Of a DNA stretch of 64,000 nt, positions 44,413 through 52,021 are shown in pieces; the first letter of the stretch is position 1; each line of letters starts with the position of its first letter. The stretch comes from Xylanibacter ruminicola (GTDB lineage Bacteria > Bacteroidota > Bacteroidia > Bacteroidales > Bacteroidaceae), in contig NZ_FNRF01000001.1 in assembly GCF_900107775.1 (NCBI RefSeq), positions 496,001 through 560,000 of the forward strand, read 5' to 3'. The notes under the pieces were generated by a model, which was given only the letters and a program-made list of their open reading frames with translations, did not search any database and was not told the DNA's origin. The position numbers and the translations under genes were made by a program.

Positions 44413-44832
44413 TTATTTACTACAAATCAAATACAATGCTATACGTGCTCCAATTGAGTCGTCAAAGCCCAGCCCCCATTTGATGACTGCATTTTGAGGA
44501 AAACAACTCACAATATCTGAGACGGTACCGAATTCTTTCATCATGAGTTGGTAACGAGGTGAATGCATAAACAGCATTACAACTTTGTTGTATTGCTTTA
44601 ATTTGAAACCCACATCTTTTAAGATTTCATTATAGAGTGATTCTATTCTTTTTGTTCCTGGACAGAAATTTGAATAATACACCTTACTTAAAACGGTGGA
44701 TTCTTGATACAGATAATTCAAATCATTATAACTGAATTGTATGACAGTTGACTGATCCACAATCTTCTGGATAAGCCCCTCTAGCATTAACTTGCCATCA
44801 TTTAACCCGTTGTTTGACTTTACGTATAACAT
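44413..44832 (-). CDS. Protein resembling the FtsZ C-terminal domain
   Basis: The start at 44832 (MLYVKSNNGLNDGKLM) gives 139 residues. A TTG at 44859 falls in the -7 box. The end, KVVMLFMHSP..., FGTVSDIVSCFPQNAVIKWGL and GFDDSIGARIALYLICSK, follows the FtsZ C-terminal subdomain (LVNITG, EVNEA..I, IIFGAVIDE, VTVIAT). The N-terminal GTPase half of FtsZ is absent. Next to a ZapA-like gene, a role in perturbing or sensing the host division ring is a reasonable inference. Confidence 0.55.
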   Translation of the reverse strand: MLYVKSNNGLNDGKLMLEGLIQKIVDQSTVIQFSYNDLNYLYQESTVLSKVYYSNFCPGTKRIESLYNEILKDVGFKLKQYNKVVMLFMHSPRYQLMMKEFGTVSDIVSCFPQNAVIKWGLGFDDSIGARIALYLICSK

Positions 44833-44856
44833 ACAATTTGTACCGTTTGTTGAGTG

Positions 44857-44897
44857 CAAAGATAAAATGAAGCTATGCCGTTTTGAGGCATAACTTC
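44857..44897 (-). promoter_or_regulatory. Promoter with ATGC-N9-GCAT operator
   Basis: The minus-strand -7 box TATCTTTG is at 44864-44857. A 29-bp palindrome (44869-44897, arms GAAG.TATGCC and GGCATA.CTTC) lies upstream, with ATGC 10 nt from the -7 box. It closely matches the operator at 38535-38563, including the TTTTGAGGCA core, and drives the FtsZ-like/ZapA-like genes. Confidence 0.7.
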
Positions 44898-44926
44898 ATT
44901 AAAGTTTCAAGAAAATAGATTATTTC

Positions 44927-45148
44927 CTATTTTTTCTCGAAAGAGAGTCTTGTTTCGTTGATGAAATGTATCTTCTTCAAGTCGACACCATACTTCTTAA
45001 TAAATAATTGATTAACAGCATCGTGATGCATCGTCTTAAACAAAGGATGATCTAATGTTGGAGTGATGTACTCGACAAACATTCCTTTTTCCAAATGAAC
45101 ACCATTATATGTAATAGTGTCCTTAACTGTAATCTTCCAAGTTGCCAT
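44927..45148 (-). CDS. Small DUF6140-like protein (second copy)
   Basis: This 73-residue protein begins MATWKITVKDTITYNGVHLE and is homologous to the 38261-38494 product (shared LEKGMFVE and QLFIKKYG). It follows the UDG-like gene by 6 bp. The function is unknown. The presence of two copies in one island suggests a recurring partner of its operons. Confidence 0.7.
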   Translation of the reverse strand: MATWKITVKDTITYNGVHLEKGMFVEYITPTLDHPLFKTMHHDAVNQLFIKKYGVDLKKIHFINETRLSFEKK

Positions 45149-45154
45149 ACGTTC

Positions 45155-45940
45155 TTATTTCATTTTTGATTGATAATCTAGAAATGCCCTATAATGATAC
45201 ATAACACCATCATAGATGTCGGAGGACGTTTTTATGAATGCGCTCGGATGATAAGAGCAGAATATCAGTGTACCTGTCGGAGTATGAAACCTGACGGAGT
45301 TATGTTCCTTTCCAATGCTGACAAGTTCATCATGGGGGTACATCTTGATGACGAAATCGTAGATGTACTGGCTGGTACAGACAATCATAGTAGGAGAAAG
45401 TATCTCAATTTCCCTTTGTAGCAAATCTCCGTAGTTAAGGAGATGTTGCTTTAATTCTTCATCTTCAAGTTTTCCTCCACCCGGCTGTTTCTTACATTCA
45501 ACGATGGCAAAGGGTTGGGTATTGAAAAACTCCTTCACCTCGTCAATATGCATTGTGACTTCATCATACCACCATGGATTATCATGGTCTGCCTTTGATA
45601 ATCCCCAAAGAAGGAAAGCAAGATTCCGTAAAAATGGACTTTCAATGTTTCTGTTTGCTTCCTTCGTCTTATAGTGACTATCTTTGTCCTTCTCGGTATC
45701 TATCAACCATTCGCGAATATCTTCATCCCACTTTTCACTGCCAACCTGATTCTGATCTTTCAGCAAAAACAAGATACGATTGCGTGACGAAAGCCAAGCA
45801 TCTTCATTTTTCTCTATGGGAACGCTGTTATACACGATACCATCCTTCGTGAAATGAGATGTGCTGTCTTTTGCTTTCATTCTAGAGTGCCACTCGGTAA
45901 AGAGGCTTTCCAACTCTTTTTCAATACTCTTATTCATCAT
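45155..45940 (-). CDS. Uracil-DNA-glycosylase superfamily-like protein
   Basis: The 261-residue protein has RNRILFLLKDQNQVG (about residue 55), an internal strand MIVCTSQYIYDFVIKMYP and TGTLIFCSYHPSAF near the C-terminus. These correspond to motif 1, a central strand and the HPS motif of the UDG superfamily. FAIVECKKQPGGGKLEDEEL resembles the region before the central strand in this fold. The catalytic first motif is not a canonical GxDPY, so the substrate is open. Confidence 0.65.
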   Translation of the reverse strand: MMNKSIEKELESLFTEWHSRMKAKDSTSHFTKDGIVYNSVPIEKNEDAWLSSRNRILFLLKDQNQVGSEKWDEDIREWLIDTEKDKDSHYKTKEANRNIESPFLRNLAFLLWGLSKADHDNPWWYDEVTMHIDEVKEFFNTQPFAIVECKKQPGGGKLEDEELKQHLLNYGDLLQREIEILSPTMIVCTSQYIYDFVIKMYPHDELVSIGKEHNSVRFHTPTGTLIFCSYHPSAFIKTSSDIYDGVMYHYRAFLDYQSKMK

Positions 45941-46000
45941 TATAGAAAATGTATTCCAGATAAAAAGATAACCACTTGCAAAAGATTATACAAGTCAGTG

Positions 46001-47188
46001 TTACAAAAGCCCTGTTTCTTTAGCTCCTTGATACAACGATGTAAATCTTTCAACTCCCTGTTGGGTTGTGCACCAGACTATCCATTCTTTATTTTCTGTA
46101 TTGAAATGATCTATTCCTACTTTTTTGAGTAATTGAATTACTTGATCGTACAAATCTGGCATCTCGTCTTTTTTATATGTTGTATATTGGAAACCCCAAT
46201 ATGGAAGGTGGTTTGGAGAGTCGTAACCGTCCCAAATTCCCATCCACACCTTGTTTTTTAGCTGTATGCCAAATGAATGATCGTCTTCTGAGAGCTTTAT
46301 GCCGAGTTTTTCTTCAATCTGCTTTTGCCATTCTCGTACCTTCTCATGTGAGCACTTCTTTCTAATATCAATTTTAAGATTCTCAATTGAACGAAGTAGT
46401 TCCTCTGTTTTTTCATACTGATTTTCAAGAGCCTGTATCTGCTCTTCCATAGGACTGTTTTCTACGTGGAGTTCTTTTAAAAGTAATTCCTTAATTTCGT
46501 TATTCATATCTTTATCTAATGATGTTGTGTGAAATTTATTTTCTAAAAAATCAATATATTGGTCCAATGCGCTGTCAATATGAGGCTCGTTAGTTACTGA
46601 CAAACATCTAAGCCAATCTGTTATATCGTATTTATAGGATTGAACCGTATAATGTTCTTCACCTAATTCCTCAAACACGTTGTTTTCGTTGTTTTCGTCG
46701 CATAGGGAATATTCAGAGGGTGGATTATGATTGGTCGGATTTAAGTATATCACATATATTTGAGATAGGCTATATCCATATTTGTCTATGGCAATCTCAT
46801 GTACATATCTATATACTTGATTTCTTTGTTCTTCTGCAGAATTCACTTTATTTTCTATGATGATAAAAATATCTTCCCCTTTAAGTGCAACGTCTACCCT
46901 ATCTGTTTCTGCAGTGACATTCAAATAGTCATGCTCTAGATTCAAAAAACTTTCTAAGAAAGAGTGTTGAATAGCTGGATGCCTGAGCATATCTGCTAGC
47001 ACCAGGCTATGCCCAGTTTCCTTAAATCTCCCATGACATGCTGCTTCAATAACGTTTAAATGAAATGGCCGTTTGGACAAATGTTTTTTAATAATGTTAG
47101 ACACTTGTAATGAAAAACATATTCCCGACTTCAATCCATCAAGTTTGTATTGAAATAAACTATTACTGAGTGATAATGTCTTGATCAT
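46001..47188 (-). CDS. PD-(D/E)XK nuclease superfamily protein
   Basis: The 395-residue protein has an N-terminal nuclease domain with E..H...LADMLRHP, then ETDRVDVALKG and IFIIIENKVNSAEEQRNQVYRY. The D...ExK active-site residues are visible in DVAL and IIENK, as in PDDEXK_4 proteins. The C-terminal half contains a coiled coil and a second beta-rich part (WMGIWDGYDSPNHLPYWGFQ). It likely cuts DNA and lies between a DEDDh exonuclease and a UDG-like gene. Confidence 0.82.
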   Translation of the reverse strand: MIKTLSLSNSLFQYKLDGLKSGICFSLQVSNIIKKHLSKRPFHLNVIEAACHGRFKETGHSLVLADMLRHPAIQHSFLESFLNLEHDYLNVTAETDRVDVALKGEDIFIIIENKVNSAEEQRNQVYRYVHEIAIDKYGYSLSQIYVIYLNPTNHNPPSEYSLCDENNENNVFEELGEEHYTVQSYKYDITDWLRCLSVTNEPHIDSALDQYIDFLENKFHTTSLDKDMNNEIKELLLKELHVENSPMEEQIQALENQYEKTEELLRSIENLKIDIRKKCSHEKVREWQKQIEEKLGIKLSEDDHSFGIQLKNKVWMGIWDGYDSPNHLPYWGFQYTTYKKDEMPDLYDQVIQLLKKVGIDHFNTENKEWIVWCTTQQGVERFTSLYQGAKETGLL

Positions 47189-47207
47189 TTCCGATTTAAT
47201 ATATAGT

Positions 47208-47699
47208 CTACAATAATTCTCTTGCTATCCACGCACATGCTTCTGCATCGGCCAATGCATGGTGGTGGTTCTCTAACTGATAACCACAGGCTGCTGCTAC
47301 TGTATGCAACTGGTGGTTCTCCAGATTTGGGAGTTCACAGCGTGCTGCTTTCAGCGTATCGTAAAACTCATAGTCGGGGTAGTCCATCTGATACACACGG
47401 AACACGGCCTTCAGACAGCTCTCGTCAAAGGGTTTGTTGTGAGCCACCAATGGCAGTCCTTCAATCATTGGTTCTATCTGAGCCCATACGTCTGGGAATA
47501 CAGGTGCATTTTCAGTATCGTCGCTGCAAAGCCCATGTACCTGACTGCACCAGTAGTTGTAGTAATTAGGCTCTGGCTGGATAAGCGAGTAGAACGAATC
47601 AACTATCTTGCCATCCCTTACGATGACTATTCCGACGCTACAAACACTGCTTCGCTCGTTGTTAGCCGTTTCAAAATCTATTGCAGCAAAATCTTTCAT
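47208..47699 (-). CDS. DEDDh 3'-5' exonuclease (DnaQ/EXOIII type)
   Basis: The 163-residue protein has all DEDDh motifs: Exo I (AAIDFETANNE), Exo II (GLPLVAHNKPFDESCLK) and Exo III (ENHHHALADAEACAWIA). It is a stand-alone epsilon-like domain. Its start overlaps the stop of the WYL regulator by 4 bp (ATGA), so the two are translationally coupled. Confidence 0.9.
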   Translation of the reverse strand: MKDFAAIDFETANNERSSVCSVGIVIVRDGKIVDSFYSLIQPEPNYYNYWCSQVHGLCSDDTENAPVFPDVWAQIEPMIEGLPLVAHNKPFDESCLKAVFRVYQMDYPDYEFYDTLKAARCELPNLENHQLHTVAAACGYQLENHHHALADAEACAWIARELL

Positions 47700-48613
47700 C
47701 CCTCATTAGTATTATACTTGTTCCACATTCTCTTTATCTTGCCTGCTATCTCCTTCCGTAGCCATATTGGTTCCAAAACTTCTATGTCTTCGCCCATTGA
47801 GAGGACTTCCTGCTGAAAATCAAACTCAGGACATAGACGTAGTTGGAAAATGCTATACTCACCACTTCTCTCGATTTCTTTCTGAGTGCTATGAAGTGGG
47901 AGCGAACGGAGATAGTTGGCCTGACCTGCTGATACCTTCAACTTAATCGTCTGAGGTTTGGCATCAGTATTGGCGATGATACCATAGAAGTTCTCAAAGA
48001 AATCAGATGGATCAAAGTCATCTATCATCTTGAATTTTTGGTCTTTCAATACTTCTACATCGTAAATCCTGTCAACAGCATATATCATCAGTCGCTGATA
48101 ATACGGGTTCCACGCTAACAAGTACCAGCGTTGCTTGAACAGCTTGACACAATAAGGCTCTATATTGAAGGTGTTACTTTCTTCGCGCCAATAGCTCTGG
48201 TAGGTAATTCGAATGACATTGTTCTTCTTCATTGCCTCAATGATCGTCGAAAGATACTCTTGCCCTGAAGGAACATCTTCAAGCAGAATCCTGTCTTTCA
48301 TATTTTGGTTCTCAATGAGAAGATTGCTTACCGAGATAGTGCTTAACAGCCAACTCCGCAAACTGCCACTTTTTATCTCACTGGCATTTTCTATATAATA
48401 ATGGTAACCACCCTTACGCTCGCATTCAATCACTAGTCCAAACATCTCCTCTACAGCGATTCGCCACTTATGGAAGGTACGAAGAGCAAGTTCAACACCC
48501 TCGCTCATGTCATTATCCAACCACTTTTCGTTGATTTCCTCGAACGTTATGCGTTTAGCCTTGTAGATGGTTTCTACAAGCCAAACATACTTATTTAAGA
48601 GGTTCTTAGCCAT
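47696..48613 (-). CDS. WYL-domain transcriptional regulator (2)
   Basis: The 305-residue protein has an N-terminal winged helix (KYVWLVETIYKAKRITFEEINEKW) and a WYL domain (LFKQRWYLLAWNPYYQRLMIYAVDRI). It ends with a WCX-like part (NYLRSLPLHSTQKEIE, FDFQQEVLSMGEDIEVLEP). It is paralogous to the regulator at 41245. It is the first gene of the minus-strand island. Its promoter has half of the shared operator, so it may regulate itself and the island. Confidence 0.9.
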   Translation of the reverse strand: MAKNLLNKYVWLVETIYKAKRITFEEINEKWLDNDMSEGVELALRTFHKWRIAVEEMFGLVIECERKGGYHYYIENASEIKSGSLRSWLLSTISVSNLLIENQNMKDRILLEDVPSGQEYLSTIIEAMKKNNVIRITYQSYWREESNTFNIEPYCVKLFKQRWYLLAWNPYYQRLMIYAVDRIYDVEVLKDQKFKMIDDFDPSDFFENFYGIIANTDAKPQTIKLKVSAGQANYLRSLPLHSTQKEIERSGEYSIFQLRLCPEFDFQQEVLSMGEDIEVLEPIWLRKEIAGKIKRMWNKYNTNEG

Positions 48614-48635
48614 AATACAACTCTATTGTTTGGTG

Positions 48636-48670
48636 CAAAGATAGTAAAAACATGTGAATAATTGAGGCAC
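48636..48670 (-). promoter_or_regulatory. Promoter of WYL regulator 2 with operator half-site
   Basis: The minus-strand -7 box TATCTTTG lies at 48643-48636. TTGAGGCAC at 48662-48670 matches the right arm of the operators at 38523 and 44857, and its GCAC sits at the same distance from the -7 box. The left arm (ATGC) is not conserved. Confidence 0.55.
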
Positions 48671-48988
48671 AAGTTGGAAAATTTTTCGTTTTTAGTTAAG
48701 ATTTCTATTGTTTTCCTATCTGCTGTTCCCGTCGCTGGTCGCAGCCTCGCGAAGCAAGACTCCATCAGAGCCTCGCCCCGTTACAAAGTATCTCCGATGA
48801 TCGAAGAATGAGTGCTATTACCTTTCTGAGACTCTTAAAAAATGTAAATCGCCCTTTTTCTGCTATATATTAATTATAATTTTAACAGGGGTAACCCCCT
48901 GTCTATTTCTATATAAATTTTATATTTAAATATTTGATAATCAGCGAGTTAAGAAATCATAACGAGCTGGCATTTTCTCTCTCAAAAA
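48671..48988. other. Intergenic region between divergent operons
   Basis: This part of the gap contains direct repeat R3 (48721-48806) and an AT-rich stretch. No gene is seen. The promoter of the plus-strand deiminase operon begins at 48989. Confidence 0.5.
48721..48806 (+). repeat. Direct repeat R3, right border of the minus-strand cargo island
   Basis: This segment aligns with R2 (37061-37145) without gaps, with 14 differences counted by eye over 85 positions. Shared blocks include GGTCGCAGCCTCGCG, CTCGCCCCGTTACAA and GTATCTCCGATG. It lies about 110 bp before the first gene of the island. Confidence 0.75.
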
Positions 48989-49020
48989 TTTGGTTTGAAA
49001 CCATAATCCGTCTATCTTTG
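48989..49020 (+). promoter_or_regulatory. Promoter of the deiminase/protease operon
   Basis: TTTG (48989-48992), a 20-bp spacer and TATCTTTG (49013-49020) fit the Bacteroidota consensus exactly. A palindrome GGTTTGAAACC (48992-49002) overlaps the -33 element and could bind a regulator. It is not the ATGC-N9-GCAY operator of the minus-strand island. Confidence 0.75.
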
Positions 49021-49047
49021 CACTCAAATTTCAAAAGCTATACGCAT

Positions 49048-50328
49048 ATGGAAAAGTTTCTTTTAGACCCCAAAGCTCCAGGAGCATTTTCTTCTGATGT
49101 GATGCACAAAGTAGTCTTAAACGGCATTGATTTCGAACTCCCAGACGATATTTGGGATGTCATTGACGATGCATTTGGTAATTACTGGAATGTCGAAGTT
49201 GGATATGGCGGCTGGCCAGATTTCAATTCTGCCGTTAGATCTATCTCTAATTGGTTGCAAAAGGAACATATTATCTTTTCATTAGATAAGATTGCAACTA
49301 TCGTGAACGTTATGTTTGACTGGATAGAACAAATTCCTGGAGCGACCCTCGATGATAGCGAAGTGGTTATCCCACATAATTATGAAGAGACAGAGCGACT
49401 CCGTCAGGAGATTAAGAAACATGAACGTAATCTTAAGGAATTATTGCCTGGCATATCTGGTATTCCAGTTTCTAACTTTAATGATACTTTGACTAATTTC
49501 GTGTACATCTCCGATAAATTAAAGGAGTTCTATCCCAGAACCTATTCACGACTTACCAAACTGTTCAACGAGATGGATATTGAATGGGGGGAGATAGATG
49601 GAACTAAAGACATTTGGATTCGTGACTATATGCCCATCCAGATATCTGATGACCACTTTATCGTTTACAATTACAATCCTGACTACCTGAAAGATTCAGG
49701 AGAAGAATATCTCACAGATTCACATTCCATAGCCGATGGATTTCTTAATCATTGCAATAAGAGCCATTATGATATTACGTTGGATGGCGGAAACATTGTA
49801 ACATGTGCTGGGCACAGAGTACTTACGGATAAGGTGTTTCAAGAAAACGGTAAGGAGAAATATGACCCGGATTTTTGTGATTACATAAGTCACGTCCTTG
49901 ATTCTAGGGTTATTTTCCTGCCTTGGCATTGTGATAATCCACAGGAGCCTGATGCAGATGTTTATGGACATGCAGATGGTCTTGTACATTGGGCTGGTGA
50001 TAATAGAGTCTTAATGTCTAATCATCGAGATTCTTTTCCTGAAGAGGCAGATGAAATCAAATACCGCTTGGAGGCTGTAGGGTTCGAGGTCATTGAAATG
50101 CTTTTTGACGTACCAAATCCAAATAGGGATTTCAATTGGGCCTATATCAACTATCTACAAGTGGGAAATAAGATTATTGTGCCAACGTTTGGAATACCTG
50201 AAGACAAGCAAGCCTTAAAGTATATCCGCGATGCTAATCCAGACTGTATTGTAAGAGGTTTTCGATTGAGAGATATTGCTAAAAATGGTGGCGCTCTTCA
50301 TTGTATAACATGGAACATAAAGAAATAA
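49048..50328 (+). CDS. Porphyromonas-type peptidyl-arginine/agmatine deiminase family protein
   Basis: The ATG at 49048 follows the promoter by 27 nt and gives 426 residues. A TTG-initiated frame to 48934 would span the promoter. The C-terminal 280 residues are a guanidino-group deiminase (PF04371 type). They show IWIRDYMP (R192-D193), LDGGN (D246), YGHADG (H308, D310) and GGALHCITW with the nucleophile Cys at 419. All catalytic residues are present. The N-terminal 145 residues are unrelated helical sequence. It should deiminate arginine residues or a guanidino compound in the cytoplasm, as no signal peptide is seen. Confidence 0.85.
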   Translation: MEKFLLDPKAPGAFSSDVMHKVVLNGIDFELPDDIWDVIDDAFGNYWNVEVGYGGWPDFNSAVRSISNWLQKEHIIFSLDKIATIVNVMFDWIEQIPGATLDDSEVVIPHNYEETERLRQEIKKHERNLKELLPGISGIPVSNFNDTLTNFVYISDKLKEFYPRTYSRLTKLFNEMDIEWGEIDGTKDIWIRDYMPIQISDDHFIVYNYNPDYLKDSGEEYLTDSHSIADGFLNHCNKSHYDITLDGGNIVTCAGHRVLTDKVFQENGKEKYDPDFCDYISHVLDSRVIFLPWHCDNPQEPDADVYGHADGLVHWAGDNRVLMSNHRDSFPEEADEIKYRLEAVGFEVIEMLFDVPNPNRDFNWAYINYLQVGNKIIVPTFGIPEDKQALKYIRDANPDCIVRGFRLRDIAKNGGALHCITWNIKK

Positions 50329-50332
50329 TTGT

Positions 50333-51049
50333 ATGCAAACAATCAATGTTATAAATAATATTGTATTAAAGGATGGAATACTTCATGCCTACGGCAGGGA
50401 GGGGAATGTAACAAGAGTATTCCTAAGACAAGGTAATCTTGAAGGTAGGTGTGCCGTATATAGTCTTATGATGCTGCTGATGTTACATGGAATACTTAAC
50501 AGAGAGGATCTGTTACGTAAAGTAAGTGCCAAAGCTCCTGAATATATAAAGAAATTGAAAGGACAATTTAATCATTGTACTACAAGGGGATATTCGTTGA
50601 GGGAATTACGTATAAAGCTATTGCGCTCTTTCAACAACAAGATACCTGTAGATGTATATGTTATCAGAAACCGTGATAAAGATAATCTGAAAAAAATACA
50701 TGATATGATTATGGCACAAATAGATATAGGTTATTCTGTACAACTTGCATTCTGGAATCCCAAAAGGAAATATGGACATTCAGTTGTTGCTATTGGATAT
50801 ACCTTGTTTGGAACAACTCTTCGGCTTTTTTGTCTTGATTCTGCATGTCCCTTGCCATATGCATCTATATGGAATAACGTTATTGACGTAAACATTGACT
50901 ATGACGATGTGGATAAATTAGACTTTAACCATCAGGCAAATGAAAAAGTACTCGTAGATGCGATACTACTGATTGATGATTGGAAATGGCAAAATGCTGC
51001 TATTTTACCCTTTGAACCAGAGGAAAACAACTCGATTTTACCATTCTAA
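50333..51049 (+). CDS. Papain/C39-like cysteine protease with SSB-tip-like C-terminus
   Basis: The 238-residue protein has RQGNLEGRCAVYSLMMLLM (Q33, C40), KYGHSVVAIGYT (H149) and LFCLDSA (D169), the order and context of a papain-like/C39 catalytic set. The C-terminus ends ILPFEPEENNSILPF, with two LPF elements, the last at the very end as in SSB. No export signal or transporter lies nearby, so it is probably a cytoplasmic protease. It starts 5 bp after the deiminase stop. Confidence 0.72.
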   Translation: MQTINVINNIVLKDGILHAYGREGNVTRVFLRQGNLEGRCAVYSLMMLLMLHGILNREDLLRKVSAKAPEYIKKLKGQFNHCTTRGYSLRELRIKLLRSFNNKIPVDVYVIRNRDKDNLKKIHDMIMAQIDIGYSVQLAFWNPKRKYGHSVVAIGYTLFGTTLRLFCLDSACPLPYASIWNNVIDVNIDYDDVDKLDFNHQANEKVLVDAILLIDDWKWQNAAILPFEPEENNSILPF

Positions 51050-51058
51050 TATCGAATT

Positions 51059-51997
51059 ATGAAATCAAAAGAAAGAAAACGAAATACTCCAATAGCCACG
51101 TTGATTAAGAACTACATCAACAAGAAAAGTGGCAAAGTTCCTGAGTCCCGCAAAGAAATTCAGAGACGCTTTGACTGTCTAGACTGGAAGGATCAAAAGA
51201 AGATCATGCAAGCTTTCCTTGAATCGGGAAAGGCAGATAGGTTATGGGCATATACTAAACTTCTTGATAACTGGGATAAATCATTTGAGCCCAGGATAAA
51301 AGAGTTATGGGAACAGTCACATGAAGGAATAATCTCTTGGGTAGTAATACATTACTTCCCCACAAAATTCCTATCTCAAAATATCGATAAGTTTACCGAT
51401 GATAGAGATTATTATTTTATCTGTTTGAGACTAGCAGAGGATAAGACCTATATTATTGACAAGAGCAAGCTGTCGATTACAGACTATCTTTCTGTACTCT
51501 ATCATACTGATAGACCATTATCAGCTGAAGAAGCCCGTGATTTGCTTTATAAAACAGTCCACGATGTCTGTACTGAGGACGGCGATTATCCCCAACTATC
51601 GAGGTATGCATATGCTGGTAAAGATTTTATTATTGGTCCTATACTTTTTCAAGACGTTAATCTGGCTGTCTATTATTTAAGAAAGATGGATTTGACAGAT
51701 GTCGTGCATCAATTTGAAATATGGAACGAAGGAGTACAAAGAGCAGTATTCAACAGTCCAGAGTTCAAGAAGATTTTAAACACAGACATGATTGAATATG
51801 AATTAGAAGAAGCAAAAGCTAAAGTTGCTAAGAAGTATGCATATCTCGCTTTGGATGACAAATACAAGACTGAGGTTTTTTGTATTGATAACGTTCAAAC
51901 CCCACATGAATGTTTCGAAGAGAATGCAATATTACCTTTAGAGTCATCGGAATTACCGTTCGAGCCAGAAGAAAAAGATTCGAATTTACCATTTTAA
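51059..51997 (+). CDS. Helical protein with SSB-tip-like C-terminus, paralog of the 38587 product
   Basis: The 312-residue protein shares RLWAYTKLLDNWDKSFEPRIKELW, WVVIHYFPTKFL and K.YIID with the 38587-39375 product in the minus-strand island. The sequence looks all-alpha, possibly HEAT-like. It differs by a C-terminal tail with LPL, LPF and a final NLPF, similar to the tail of the preceding protease and to the DDLPF end of the ICE's SSB. It lies 10 bp after the protease gene. Confidence 0.7.
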   Translation: MKSKERKRNTPIATLIKNYINKKSGKVPESRKEIQRRFDCLDWKDQKKIMQAFLESGKADRLWAYTKLLDNWDKSFEPRIKELWEQSHEGIISWVVIHYFPTKFLSQNIDKFTDDRDYYFICLRLAEDKTYIIDKSKLSITDYLSVLYHTDRPLSAEEARDLLYKTVHDVCTEDGDYPQLSRYAYAGKDFIIGPILFQDVNLAVYYLRKMDLTDVVHQFEIWNEGVQRAVFNSPEFKKILNTDMIEYELEEAKAKVAKKYAYLALDDKYKTEVFCIDNVQTPHECFEENAILPLESSELPFEPEEKDSNLPF

Positions 51998-52021
51998 TTA
52001 TTGAATTATAAGTTTTTTATT

